Shown here piece after piece: positions 12,771 through 19,805 of a DNA stretch of 24,827 nt. A program made the translations under genes and the position numbers. The DNA is from a bacterium. GTDB taxonomy: Bacteria; Eremiobacterota; Eremiobacteria; Baltobacterales; Baltobacteraceae. Below the pieces are notes generated by a model. That model was not told the DNA's origin. It was given only the letters and a program-made list of their open reading frames with translations, and made no database searches. The stretch is taken from assembly GCA_021784715.1 (NCBI GenBank), contig JAJYHP010000017.1, positions 1-24,827 of the forward strand, read 5' to 3'. How positions within the stretch are numbered: position 1 is the first letter of the stretch; each line of letters opens with the position of its first letter.

Positions 12771-14831
12771 CTGCGCGTCGGTATCGACGTCGGCGGTACG
12801 TTCACCGATGCCGTCGCGATCGACCCGCGCGAACGCAGCGTCGTCGCGCGCATCAAGGTTCCGACGACGCACGAAGCCGAACGCGGCGTCGCCGAAGGTA
12901 TTCGCGAGAGCCTCGAACGATTGATCGCCTCGGGTATCGATCCGGCGCGCATCGCGTTCGTCGCGCACTCCACGACCCAGGCGACCAACGCGTTGCTCGA
13001 AGGCGACCTCGCGCGCGTCGGCATCCTCGGCCTGCTCGACGGCTCCGCACCGTTCGCGCGGATGCAGATGCGCGTGCGAGCATTCTCTCTCGGCGAGCGT
13101 CCGTTCGCGCCGCATACGGCATTTGCCGACGCGCGCGACGAACGCGCGCAACGCGAAGCGATCGCGCTCTTGCAGCGCGAGCACCACGTCGAAGCGCTCG
13201 CGGTGAGCAGCGCGTTCGGGGTCGATCGCCCGCTCGGCGAACGGCGGGTCGCCGAGATGGCGCGCGCATTCGATCTTCCCGCGACGACCGGTAGCGATGC
13301 GAGTTCGCTCTACGGCCTGCGCGCGCGGACGCGCACCGCGGCGCTGAACGCCGCGCTGCTTCCACGCATGCTGCGCGCGGCGCGAAGCACCGAGCGCGCG
13401 CTTCATGCGGCTGGAATTACCGCACCGTTGATGGTGATGCGCAGCGACGGCGGCGTCATGTCGATCGGCGAGATCGAACGGCGCCCGCTGGCGACGTTAC
13501 TCTCCGGGCCGGCGGCGGGGCTCGCGGGTGCGCTACTGCACGAGAACGTCACCGATGCCGTTTTTATCGAGGTCGGGGGAACGAGTTCGGACTGTTCGGT
13601 GATACGGGGCGGGCACGCGCAGATGCGTCCCGGCCGTATCGGCGCGCACCGCCTCTTGCTGCGGACGCTCGACGTACGCACCTTGGGAATCGCCGGCGGT
13701 AGTCTCGTGCGCGCGAATGCGAGCGCCATCGAAGCGGTCGGGCCGCGCAGCGCGCACATCGCAGGCTATCGCTATGCGGCGTTCTGCAGCCCAGAGGATC
13801 TCCGCGAGGCGCGCGTCGCCGACGGTGATATTCTCGCGCTGCGCGCTATCGACGGGCGCGGCATCGCGTTAACGCCGACCTGTGCGGCGAATCTGCTCGG
13901 CGACGTTCCCGACACGGCGTTCGGGCGCGGCAACGACGAGGCCGTGCGTCGGGCCTTCGCGCTCGTCGCAGCGGCACGCGGGACCGAGCCCGAAGCGCTC
14001 GCACGCGCGATTCTCGACCGAGCGATCGCCGGCATCGTTCCGACCGTTCGCGCGCTGATCGCGGAGTACGAGCTCGACGAACGCCTGCTCGAACTCGTCG
14101 GCGGAGGTGGCGCGGCGCGCGCGATCGTTCCGCACCTCGCGCGCGCGATGAACCTGCGCGTCCGTATCGCCCGCGATCATGAAGTCATCTCTCCGGTGGG
14201 GGTCGCGCTCGCGCTGGTGCGCGACAGCATCGAGCGTCAGATCGTCGATCCCAGCGTCGAGCAGCTCGCGCGTCTCCGCCGCGAAGTGAGCGATCGCGCG
14301 ATCGAAAGTGGAGCCGATCCGGCGAGCATCGAGGTGGATATCTCGATCGATCCGATTCGCAATCGCGTGCTCGCAACCGCGGGCGGCGCCGTCGGCGGCG
14401 TCGTCGCGGCGCGGGCGCGGGCCGATGCCGCGGAGCGCGCGCGCACGGCGGCTTCGAGCCTCGGCGTTGCAGTCGAAGCGCTCGAACGGATCGAGGTGAG
14501 TGAGGAGCTGCAGGGCTTTCGGAACGAGCGCAATCTGCGCGTCGTCGATACGAGCGGAGTGGTGCGCCTCTCGACGCCGTTCGCACGGCTCGTGCGCGCG
14601 CGCGTCGCCACGGTAGAACGGCACGCCCGCGAGGGAATCGAGGCGGTGACGCGTTTCGGCGATGTCGGACGGCGCCTGCCCGACCTCTACGCGCTGCGCC
14701 GCGGCCGAATCTCGGAGTTGCGAGGGTTCGCCGATGCCGAGCGCGTCGTCGCGTTGCTACTCGACGAGCTTCGTGGTTGCGATGAAAACGAGCGGGTCAC
14801 GTTGGTATTCGTGCGCGCCGAGCGCGGTTAG
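12771..14831 (+). CDS. hyuA: Hydantoinase/oxoprolinase subunit A-like protein (HyuA), apparent CTG start
   Basis: About 686 residues if started at CTG 12771, the usual HyuA length. The conserved ATP-binding N-terminus VGIDVGGTFTDAVAID begins two codons later, exactly where family members have Met-Arg. No in-frame ATG, GTG or TTG exists between the end of the dipeptidase gene and TTG 12921, which would delete this motif; CTG is therefore the best start, coupled to the TAA at 12763-12765. Other family features: STTQATNALLEGDLARVGIL, a Gly-rich SGPAAGLAGALL, an EVGGTSSDCSVI segment, LVGGGGAARAI, and the HyuA C-terminal domain. HyuA proteins pair with HyuB in ATP-dependent opening of hydantoins or 5-oxoproline, or form acetone carboxylase relatives. 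No hyuB is in the window, so the substrate is open. Confidence 0.85.
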   Translation: MRVGIDVGGTFTDAVAIDPRERSVVARIKVPTTHEAERGVAEGIRESLERLIASGIDPARIAFVAHSTTQATNALLEGDLARVGILGLLDGSAPFARMQMRVRAFSLGERPFAPHTAFADARDERAQREAIALLQREHHVEALAVSSAFGVDRPLGERRVAEMARAFDLPATTGSDASSLYGLRARTRTAALNAALLPRMLRAARSTERALHAAGITAPLMVMRSDGGVMSIGEIERRPLATLLSGPAAGLAGALLHENVTDAVFIEVGGTSSDCSVIRGGHAQMRPGRIGAHRLLLRTLDVRTLGIAGGSLVRANASAIEAVGPRSAHIAGYRYAAFCSPEDLREARVADGDILALRAIDGRGIALTPTCAANLLGDVPDTAFGRGNDEAVRRAFALVAAARGTEPEALARAILDRAIAGIVPTVRALIAEYELDERLLELVGGGGAARAIVPHLARAMNLRVRIARDHEVISPVGVALALVRDSIERQIVDPSVEQLARLRREVSDRAIESGADPASIEVDISIDPIRNRVLATAGGAVGGVVAARARADAAERARTAASSLGVAVEALERIEVSEELQGFRNERNLRVVDTSGVVRLSTPFARLVRARVATVERHAREGIEAVTRFGDVGRRLPDLYALRRGRISELRGFADAERVVALLLDELRGCDENERVTLVFVRAERG

Positions 14832-14846
14832 CCCGGCGCGCACGAA
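14808..14846. terminator. Long GC-rich hairpin spanning the hyuA stop codon; probable bidirectional transcript end
   Basis: Arms TTCGTGCGCGCCG (14808-14820) and CGGCGCGCACGAA (14834-14846) pair at all 13 positions, around a 13-nt loop that contains the TAG stop. The hairpin separates two convergent genes (hyuA and the amino-acid permease). There is no immediate T-tract on either side (ATTTTG follows six bases after on the plus strand), so it may be a weak or Rho-assisted terminator. Confidence 0.55.
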
Positions 14847-14861
14847 ACGGGATTTTGTGGG

Positions 14862-16328
14862 TTAGGTTTTCGTCGCCGCACCTTCGTTGATGCCGACGTG
14901 GCTATGCGAACGGCCGTAGAGGAAGTAGACGGCGAGGCCGATGATGAGCCAGACGACGAAGCCGAACCACGGTAACGGGAGCCCCAAGATACGCGGGACG
15001 GTCGTGTCGACGAAGGGTGCTAAGAGCAGTAACGAAGCGAGAATCGCCGAGGTGATCGGGATGATGTAGGGGCCGAATGGTACCGAGAATCCTTTCGCCT
15101 CCGGATAGAGCTTGCGCAGGATCGGTACCGAGATCGATACCAACACGAACGCCGCGAGCGTTCCCATGTTGGTTAGCGATCCGACCACCGAGATCGGCGT
15201 GAAGGCGGCGATGAGCGCGATGAAGATGGTGAACATCGCCGTCGAGGTCGCGGGCGTCCGCAGCGTCGGGTGCACCTTCGAAAAGACCGCGGGGAGCAAT
15301 CCGTCGCGCGACATCGCGAAGAAGACGCGCGTTTGTCCGTACATCATGACCAGCAGCACCGTGGTGAGGCCAGCGATCGCACCGATCGAAATGACGAGGC
15401 TCATCCAGCCGGGAAGTCCGACGTGTTCGACGGCGTAGGCGACGGGCTGCGGCACGTTGAGGTGGGTATAGCGCACCATGCCGGTGAGAATCGCCGCGAC
15501 GATAATGTAGAGCACCGTGCAGATGGCGAGGCTGCCGATGATCGCGATCGGCATATCGCGTTGCGGGTTCTTCGCTTCCTCGGCGGCGGTCGAAACCGCG
15601 TCGAAACCGATATAGGCGAAGAAGACGAAGAAGGCGCCGAAGAGCGTTCCGCCCCAACCGAACGGGAAGTACGGAACCCAGTTGCCGGTGTTGACATGCG
15701 CGAAACCGACCCCGATGAAGAAGAGCACGATGGCAACCTTCACCGTCACGATAATCGCGTTCACGAGCGCGGATTCGCGCGTCCCGCGAATCAACAGGAC
15801 GCCGATGAGGCAGATGATGAGGAACGCCGGCAAATTCATGATGCCGTGGATCGCCTCGCCCGACGGCCCGGTGTCCCAGTAATTATGCTGCCACGCAGCG
15901 GGGATATTGATGCCGAAGTGGCTGAGGAAATTCGTAAAATACCCCGACCAGCCGATGCTGACGGTGGCGGCGCCGAGCGCGTATTCTAAAACGAGATCCC
16001 AACCGATAATCCAGGCGACGAATTCACCGAGCGATGCATACGCGAAGGTGTACGCGCTTCCGGCGATCGGGACGCGGCTGGCAACCTCGGAGTAACAGAG
16101 CGCGGCGAAGGCGCTCACGATACCGGCGATAATAAACGAGACGGTGAGCGCGGGGCCCGAATATTTTGCGGCGGCGACGCCTGTGAGTACGAAAATACCG
16201 GTGCCGATAATGGCGCCGATTCCCATCGCCGTCAGCGCACCGGGGCCGAGCGTTTTCTTCAGGGCGGTTTTTTGATCGCCGGCCTCGGCCAAAAGGCGCG
16301 AGAGCGGCTTGACTCGTTGTAGCAGCAT
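14862..16328 (-). CDS. APC-superfamily amino-acid permease (cationic amino acid transporter type)
   Basis: 488 residues from ATG 16328, behind a GAGGG ribosome-binding site. The longer open frame reaching 17030 runs antisense to the FAD oxidoreductase and is not used. The N-terminus is cytoplasmic (MLLQRVKPLSRLL), then helix 1 carries the APC substrate/ion motif GIGAIIGTGIFVLTG. About 12-14 membrane helices follow, including SEVASRVPIAGSAYTFAY and FFAYIGFDAVSTAAEEAKNP, both characteristic of the CAT/YfnA group that moves amino acids with protons. Specificity cannot be read from sequence. It is divergent from the FAD oxidoreductase gene with ~100 bp between; I see no clear promoter boxes there. 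It may supply the cell with amino acids from the peptides that the dipeptidase gene's operon handles. Confidence 0.92.
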   Translation of the reverse strand: MLLQRVKPLSRLLAEAGDQKTALKKTLGPGALTAMGIGAIIGTGIFVLTGVAAAKYSGPALTVSFIIAGIVSAFAALCYSEVASRVPIAGSAYTFAYASLGEFVAWIIGWDLVLEYALGAATVSIGWSGYFTNFLSHFGINIPAAWQHNYWDTGPSGEAIHGIMNLPAFLIICLIGVLLIRGTRESALVNAIIVTVKVAIVLFFIGVGFAHVNTGNWVPYFPFGWGGTLFGAFFVFFAYIGFDAVSTAAEEAKNPQRDMPIAIIGSLAICTVLYIIVAAILTGMVRYTHLNVPQPVAYAVEHVGLPGWMSLVISIGAIAGLTTVLLVMMYGQTRVFFAMSRDGLLPAVFSKVHPTLRTPATSTAMFTIFIALIAAFTPISVVGSLTNMGTLAAFVLVSISVPILRKLYPEAKGFSVPFGPYIIPITSAILASLLLLAPFVDTTVPRILGLPLPWFGFVVWLIIGLAVYFLYGRSHSHVGINEGAATKT

Positions 16329-16430
16329 GAAGGCCCTCAATACCCGTTCGAGGCGCTTTGACCTTGTTTTGGCCGCCGGGGCGATCGGGCGCACCAGGGA
16401 GCGTGCCTTGAGGTGGGAACTCCAGGAACG

Positions 16431-17777
16431 ATGGAGCGCTACGACACCATCGTCGTCGGCGGCGGAAACGCCGGGTGTGCCGCCGCAATCGCCGCTGCCC
16501 GCCACGGCGCGCGAACCCTGCTGATCGAACGCTATGGCTTTCTCGGCGGCACCGCAACTGCGGCGATGGTCGGCCCCTGGATGACCTTTCATTCCGGCGC
16601 GACCCGCATCGTCGGCGGAATCGCTCAGGAGATCGTCGAGCGCCTCCGAGCGGTCGGCGGCTCGCCGGGACATCTCCACGACAGTTCGGATTACGTGGCA
16701 ACGATAACGCCCTTCGATCCCGAGCTGCACAAGGCGCTGCTTTTCGAGATGATGGCCGAGGCAGGTGTGACCCTCCTCTTGCATGCCTGGTTCCTCTCGG
16801 CGATCTGCGAAGAATCGCGCGTCGTCGGCGTGCGCGTTGCGACGATCGGCGGCGAGCTCGAATTCTTCGGAGCGACGGTCGTCGATGCGACCGCCGACGC
16901 GCTCGTCGCAGACTCTGCGGGTGCGGCGACGGAGCGCGGCGATGCGCGCGGGCGCGTGCAGCCCGCGAGCCTGATGCTTCGAATCGGGCCGGTCGACGCC
17001 GATGCGCTTGCGGCGTATCTGCGCGCACACCCCGATCAGGTGCGAAGCTCGTTGCCCGTGGAAGAACTACGCCCCGAAAATCTCTCGGCGGTCGCGGGGC
17101 TCTGGGATCTCTGGAATCTCGCACGCAGCCGCGGCGACGTCACGATCCCGCGCGATATCGTCTCGCTTTTCGCCTCGCCGTATCCCGACGAGATGACGGT
17201 GAACATGTCGCGCGTCCTTGACGTCGATCCGCTCGATGCATTCGATCTCACGCGCGCCGAGATCGAAGCGCGTCGACAGGCGTTGGAATTGATCCGCTTC
17301 TTTAACGCCTACGTTCCCGGCTTCGAACGGGCGCGCATTCTCGCCAGCGGCGCGCAGGTCGGCATTCGAGAATCGCGACGCATCGTCGGCCGTTACACGC
17401 TCACGCGCGAGGATGTCGTGTCGGCAAAGCATTTCGACGATGCGGTCGCGCGGAGTGCCTATCCGATCGATATTCACGATCCGTCGGGATCCGGAACCGT
17501 AACGCATCGCATTCCCGAAGGGAGGGCCTACGAAATTCCGTTTCGCTGCATGATTCCCGAGCGCGTTGCGGGGCTCGTCGTTGCGGGGCGTTGTATATCG
17601 ACGACGCACGAAGCATTAGCATCGGCGAGACTAACGCCGACGGTAATGACGCTCGGTCAGGCGGCCGGAACTGCAGCGGCGTTAGCGAAGAAGAGCGCGC
17701 GCCCGGTCGGAGATATCGATATCTCCGTGCTGCGCGCTGCCTTGCAAACCGATGGAGTGGACTTGGGGGAATCGTAA
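16431..17777 (+). CDS. FAD-dependent oxidoreductase (FAD_oxidored / PF12831-like)
   Basis: 448 residues from ATG 16431 (MERYDTIVVGGG), preceded by AGGA; an in-frame GTG at 16413 would add six residues. The dinucleotide fold is explicit: IVVGGGNAGCAAAIAAARHG, TLLIERYGFLGGTATAAMVG. The family C-terminal FAD motif is GLVVAGRCISTTHEALASAR followed by VMTLGQAAGTAAALA. Members are poorly characterised flavoproteins, often found beside sugar-catabolic genes, and their substrates are mostly unknown. The next gene starts 3 nt after its stop, tying it to the HEXXH protein, sugar kinase and NanE in one operon. A 20-bp palindrome falls in its 3' end. Confidence 0.9.
   Translation: MERYDTIVVGGGNAGCAAAIAAARHGARTLLIERYGFLGGTATAAMVGPWMTFHSGATRIVGGIAQEIVERLRAVGGSPGHLHDSSDYVATITPFDPELHKALLFEMMAEAGVTLLLHAWFLSAICEESRVVGVRVATIGGELEFFGATVVDATADALVADSAGAATERGDARGRVQPASLMLRIGPVDADALAAYLRAHPDQVRSSLPVEELRPENLSAVAGLWDLWNLARSRGDVTIPRDIVSLFASPYPDEMTVNMSRVLDVDPLDAFDLTRAEIEARRQALELIRFFNAYVPGFERARILASGAQVGIRESRRIVGRYTLTREDVVSAKHFDDAVARSAYPIDIHDPSGSGTVTHRIPEGRAYEIPFRCMIPERVAGLVVAGRCISTTHEALASARLTPTVMTLGQAAGTAAALAKKSARPVGDIDISVLRAALQTDGVDLGES
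17708..17727. repeat. 20-bp perfect palindrome near the 3' end of the FAD oxidoreductase gene
   Basis: CGGAGATATCGATATCTCCG reads the same on both strands with no loop. It encodes GDIDIS in frame. Perfect dyads of this size are typical operator sizes, but the location inside a gene, ~50 nt before the next start, leaves its role open. Confidence 0.6.
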
Positions 17778-17780
17778 AGA

Positions 17781-18083
17781 ATGAGTGAAGCATTGCGCCG
17801 CGCCCGCGCGCTCGGAGTCGCCGTCGAATTTGCCGATCTCGGCGAATGGGGCGTCGACGAACTGCGCTCCGAGTACGATCCGCAGGGCCCGACGATTCGG
17901 GTCAATCTGCGGATCGCCGAGCACCTCGCTTCCGGCGAACTCGGGGAATTTATTTCGCTCGCCGTCGGCCACGAACTCTACCATCATCGCGAAAGCGTCG
18001 GCGATGTCGCCCGGCTCGAAAATCGTGCCGCGCGTGAATTCGCAGCGAACGAATACGCGCGCTCGTTGCTCTCGCTCGACTGA
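17781..18083 (+). CDS. Minimal HEXXH protein (100 aa), ImmA/IrrE-like putative metallopeptidase
   Basis: Residues 64-68 read HELYH inside VGHELYHHRES, an HEXXH zinc motif, and E80 in ARLENRAAREFAANEYA fits the E-x2-A-x2-FA third-ligand helix of the ImmA/IrrE (DUF955) family. The N-terminal half has a short beta-type stretch (TIRVNLRIAEHL) as in those proteins. At 100 residues it is much smaller than the usual 150-300 and lacks any helix-turn-helix domain. It begins 3 nt after the FAD oxidoreductase stop and ends 7 nt before the kinase start, so it belongs to that operon. It could be a small protease that cleaves a regulator, or a metal-binding protein that has kept only the core. Confidence 0.65.
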   Translation: MSEALRRARALGVAVEFADLGEWGVDELRSEYDPQGPTIRVNLRIAEHLASGELGEFISLAVGHELYHHRESVGDVARLENRAAREFAANEYARSLLSLD

Positions 18084-18090
18084 GAAGCCG

Positions 18091-19014
18091 ATGCGCCTTT
18101 TCGCGGGAATCGATGTCGGACAGAGTGCGACGAAGGCTGCGATCGTCGACGAAGCGGGCAACGCGATCGCGCGCGCGAGCGGCGCGCCGGGCGACGAACT
18201 AGGGCTCGGGAGCGCTTCGACGCGCCTGCGCGACGCCGTCGAAGGCACGCTCGCCGGCGCGATGCGGCGCGCCCGGCTTCCGGCATCGACGCGTTTTGAG
18301 AGCGTCGTCGTCGGGATCAGCGGATTCGAAGGTGACTTGCAGGGACGCCGGCCGCGCATTCGTGCCCATCGCCTGCGCTACACGCACGATGCGGAGATCG
18401 CGCTCGCCGGAGCGCACGCCGGTGCGCCGGGAATCGTGGCGATCGCCGGAACCGGATCGGTGGTTCGGGCGCGTGCGCGCGACGGCAGCGAGGTGCGGGT
18501 CGGCGGGCACGGCTATCTCTTCGGCGACTCGGGCTCGGCGTTCGGGCTCGCGCGCGACGCGCTGCGCGTCGCGGCGATCGCCGAGGACGAGCGGCGCGAA
18601 ACCGCCCTGCGCGGCGCGCTCGAACGGCACTTCGGCCGCACGGCGAGCGCGTGCGTGCGGGCGTTTTATAGCGGTGCGATCGCACGTTCGGAGCTCGCCG
18701 CGTTCGCGCCCCTGCTGCTCGCGCACGCACGACGAGGCGAGCGCGCCGCGCGCGAGATCCTGCGCGCGCACGCGCTCGCGCTTGCGGAGGAGATTCGCGC
18801 CGCCGCACGGCTCGCGCGACTGCGGAGCCCCGATCTCGCCGTGCTCGGCGGCCTCTCGCAGAACGCGACTTTCGAACGCGCGCTCCGCACCGCCCTGCGC
18901 GGAACGCTGCCCGGCGCGCGCTACCGGGCGCCGATCTACGATGCGGCACTCGGCGCCGCGCTGCTCGCCTGCCTCCAGGCGGGAGTTGTCGTGCCGGAGT
19001 TCGTGGAGCGATGA
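18091..19014 (+). CDS. BadF/BadG-type ATPase family sugar kinase (N-acetyl-hexosamine kinase-like)
   Basis: 307 residues from ATG 18091, with a GAGAAG ribosome-binding site overlapping the end of the HEXXH gene. An upstream start in the same frame overlaps that gene out of frame and is rejected. ASKHA-fold motifs are visible: phosphate-1 FAGIDVGQSATKAAIVDEAG, phosphate-2 GIVAIAGTGSVVRAR, the GGHGYLFGDSGSAFGLARDAL segment that matches GlcNAc/MurNAc kinases (NAGK, MurK), and the C-terminal adenosine motif VLGGLSQNATF. It should phosphorylate an amino sugar with ATP in the cytoplasm. Its stop overlaps the NanE start as ATGA, which points to ManNAc, GlcNAc or MurNAc as substrate. Confidence 0.85.
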   Translation: MRLFAGIDVGQSATKAAIVDEAGNAIARASGAPGDELGLGSASTRLRDAVEGTLAGAMRRARLPASTRFESVVVGISGFEGDLQGRRPRIRAHRLRYTHDAEIALAGAHAGAPGIVAIAGTGSVVRARARDGSEVRVGGHGYLFGDSGSAFGLARDALRVAAIAEDERRETALRGALERHFGRTASACVRAFYSGAIARSELAAFAPLLLAHARRGERAAREILRAHALALAEEIRAAARLARLRSPDLAVLGGLSQNATFERALRTALRGTLPGARYRAPIYDAALGAALLACLQAGVVVPEFVER

Positions 19015-19682
19015 TCTCGCTCGCATCGCTTCGCGGCGGCCTCATCGTCTCGGTGCAAGCGAAACCCGGTAGCGCGCTCGACGACCCGGCCGCGATCGCC
19101 GCGCTCGCGCTCGCAGCGCAGGAGGGCGGCGCCGTGGGTCTTCGCATTCAGAGCGCGCCGCATATTCGTGCCGTGAAGGCAAGGTGCACCCTTCCCATCG
19201 TCGGCCTGGTGAAGCGCGAGTACCGCGGATTTGAGCCGTACATCACGCCGACGCTCCGCGAAGTCGCGGAGATCCTCGAGGCCGGCGCCGAGATCGTCGC
19301 GTTCGATGCGACGGCGCGCGCGCGCCCCGAGGGCACGACGCTCGAGCGGATCGTCAATGCGATTCATGCGGCCTCGCGCGCGGCGATGGCCGACTGCGCG
19401 AGCATCGAGGATGCGCGCGCGGCGCACGCACTCGGCGCCGATCTGCTTGCCACGACGCTCTGCGGGTACACCGCCGCTACCAGCGGGACGTCCCTTCCCG
19501 CGCTCGACCTCGTCGCTCGCATCGCCGAGCTCGGCGGCTTTACAATCTGCGAAGGTGGGATCGGTAGCCCCGAAGCAGGAGAAGGTGCTTTGCGAGCCGG
19601 CGCCGATGCCATCGTCGTCGGGAACGCCCTCACCGGCCTCGCGACCCGCGTCGGGGAGTTCGCAGCGGCCCTGAAGAAGTAA
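19011..19682 (+). CDS. nanE: N-acylglucosamine-6-phosphate 2-epimerase (NanE)
   Basis: 223 residues, the usual size for this TIM-barrel enzyme, which interconverts ManNAc-6-P and GlcNAc-6-P in the cytoplasm. Family motifs appear in order: LRGGLIVSVQAKPGSALDDP, EGGAVGLRIQS, PIVGLVKREY (with Lys68 the likely catalytic lysine), YITPT, IVAFDATARARPEG, and the phosphate-binding end CEGGIGSPE plus AIVVGNALTG. Translationally coupled to the kinase gene by ATGA. Together they give a two-step route from free ManNAc to GlcNAc-6-P. No NanA, NagA or NagB is in the window. Confidence 0.93.
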   Translation: MISLASLRGGLIVSVQAKPGSALDDPAAIAALALAAQEGGAVGLRIQSAPHIRAVKARCTLPIVGLVKREYRGFEPYITPTLREVAEILEAGAEIVAFDATARARPEGTTLERIVNAIHAASRAAMADCASIEDARAAHALGADLLATTLCGYTAATSGTSLPALDLVARIAELGGFTICEGGIGSPEAGEGALRAGADAIVVGNALTGLATRVGEFAAALKK

Positions 19683-19793
19683 GCGGCGAGAGAGCCTCGA
19701 CTTCTAAAGTCGGTGCGGGAGCCGCTCGCTCTTTCTATAGTTGGGAACGAATTGGGAATATCCGGAGAAGAACCTCTCCGAATGATGCGTCTG

Positions 19794-19799
19794 AAAGGA
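19794..19799 (+). promoter_or_regulatory. Ribosome-binding site supporting the GTG start of the oxidase subunit II gene
   Basis: AAAGGA lies 6 nt before GTG 19806. The alternative in-frame ATG at 19782 has GGAGAAG (19764-19770) at a longer spacing of 11 nt. The two starts differ by eight residues and the choice is not certain. Confidence 0.45.
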
Positions 19800-19805
19800 T
19801 TGCCG

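Noticed and set aside
12921..14831. HyuA-like gene starting at TTG 12921
   Set aside because: This start removes the conserved VGIDVGGTFTD segment, which is intact in the same frame just upstream.
16329..16430. TTGACC (16358-16363) as a -35 box for the FAD oxidoreductase operon
   Set aside because: No acceptable -10 hexamer at 16-18 bp downstream.
14862..17030. Amino-acid permease with a 234-residue N-terminal extension
   Set aside because: The extension lies antisense to the FAD oxidoreductase, is Arg/Asp-rich without domain features, and a good ribosome-binding site supports ATG 16328.
17785..18090. Sugar kinase with a ~100-residue N-terminal extension
   Set aside because: It overlaps the HEXXH protein gene out of frame and is compositionally random; the phosphate-1 motif starts five residues after ATG 18091.
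19698..19712. Perfect small hairpin (CGACTT, loop CTA, AAGTCG) between nanE and the oxidase operon as a terminator
   Set aside because: Only six A/T-containing pairs and no T-tract follows, so it is too weak to call.
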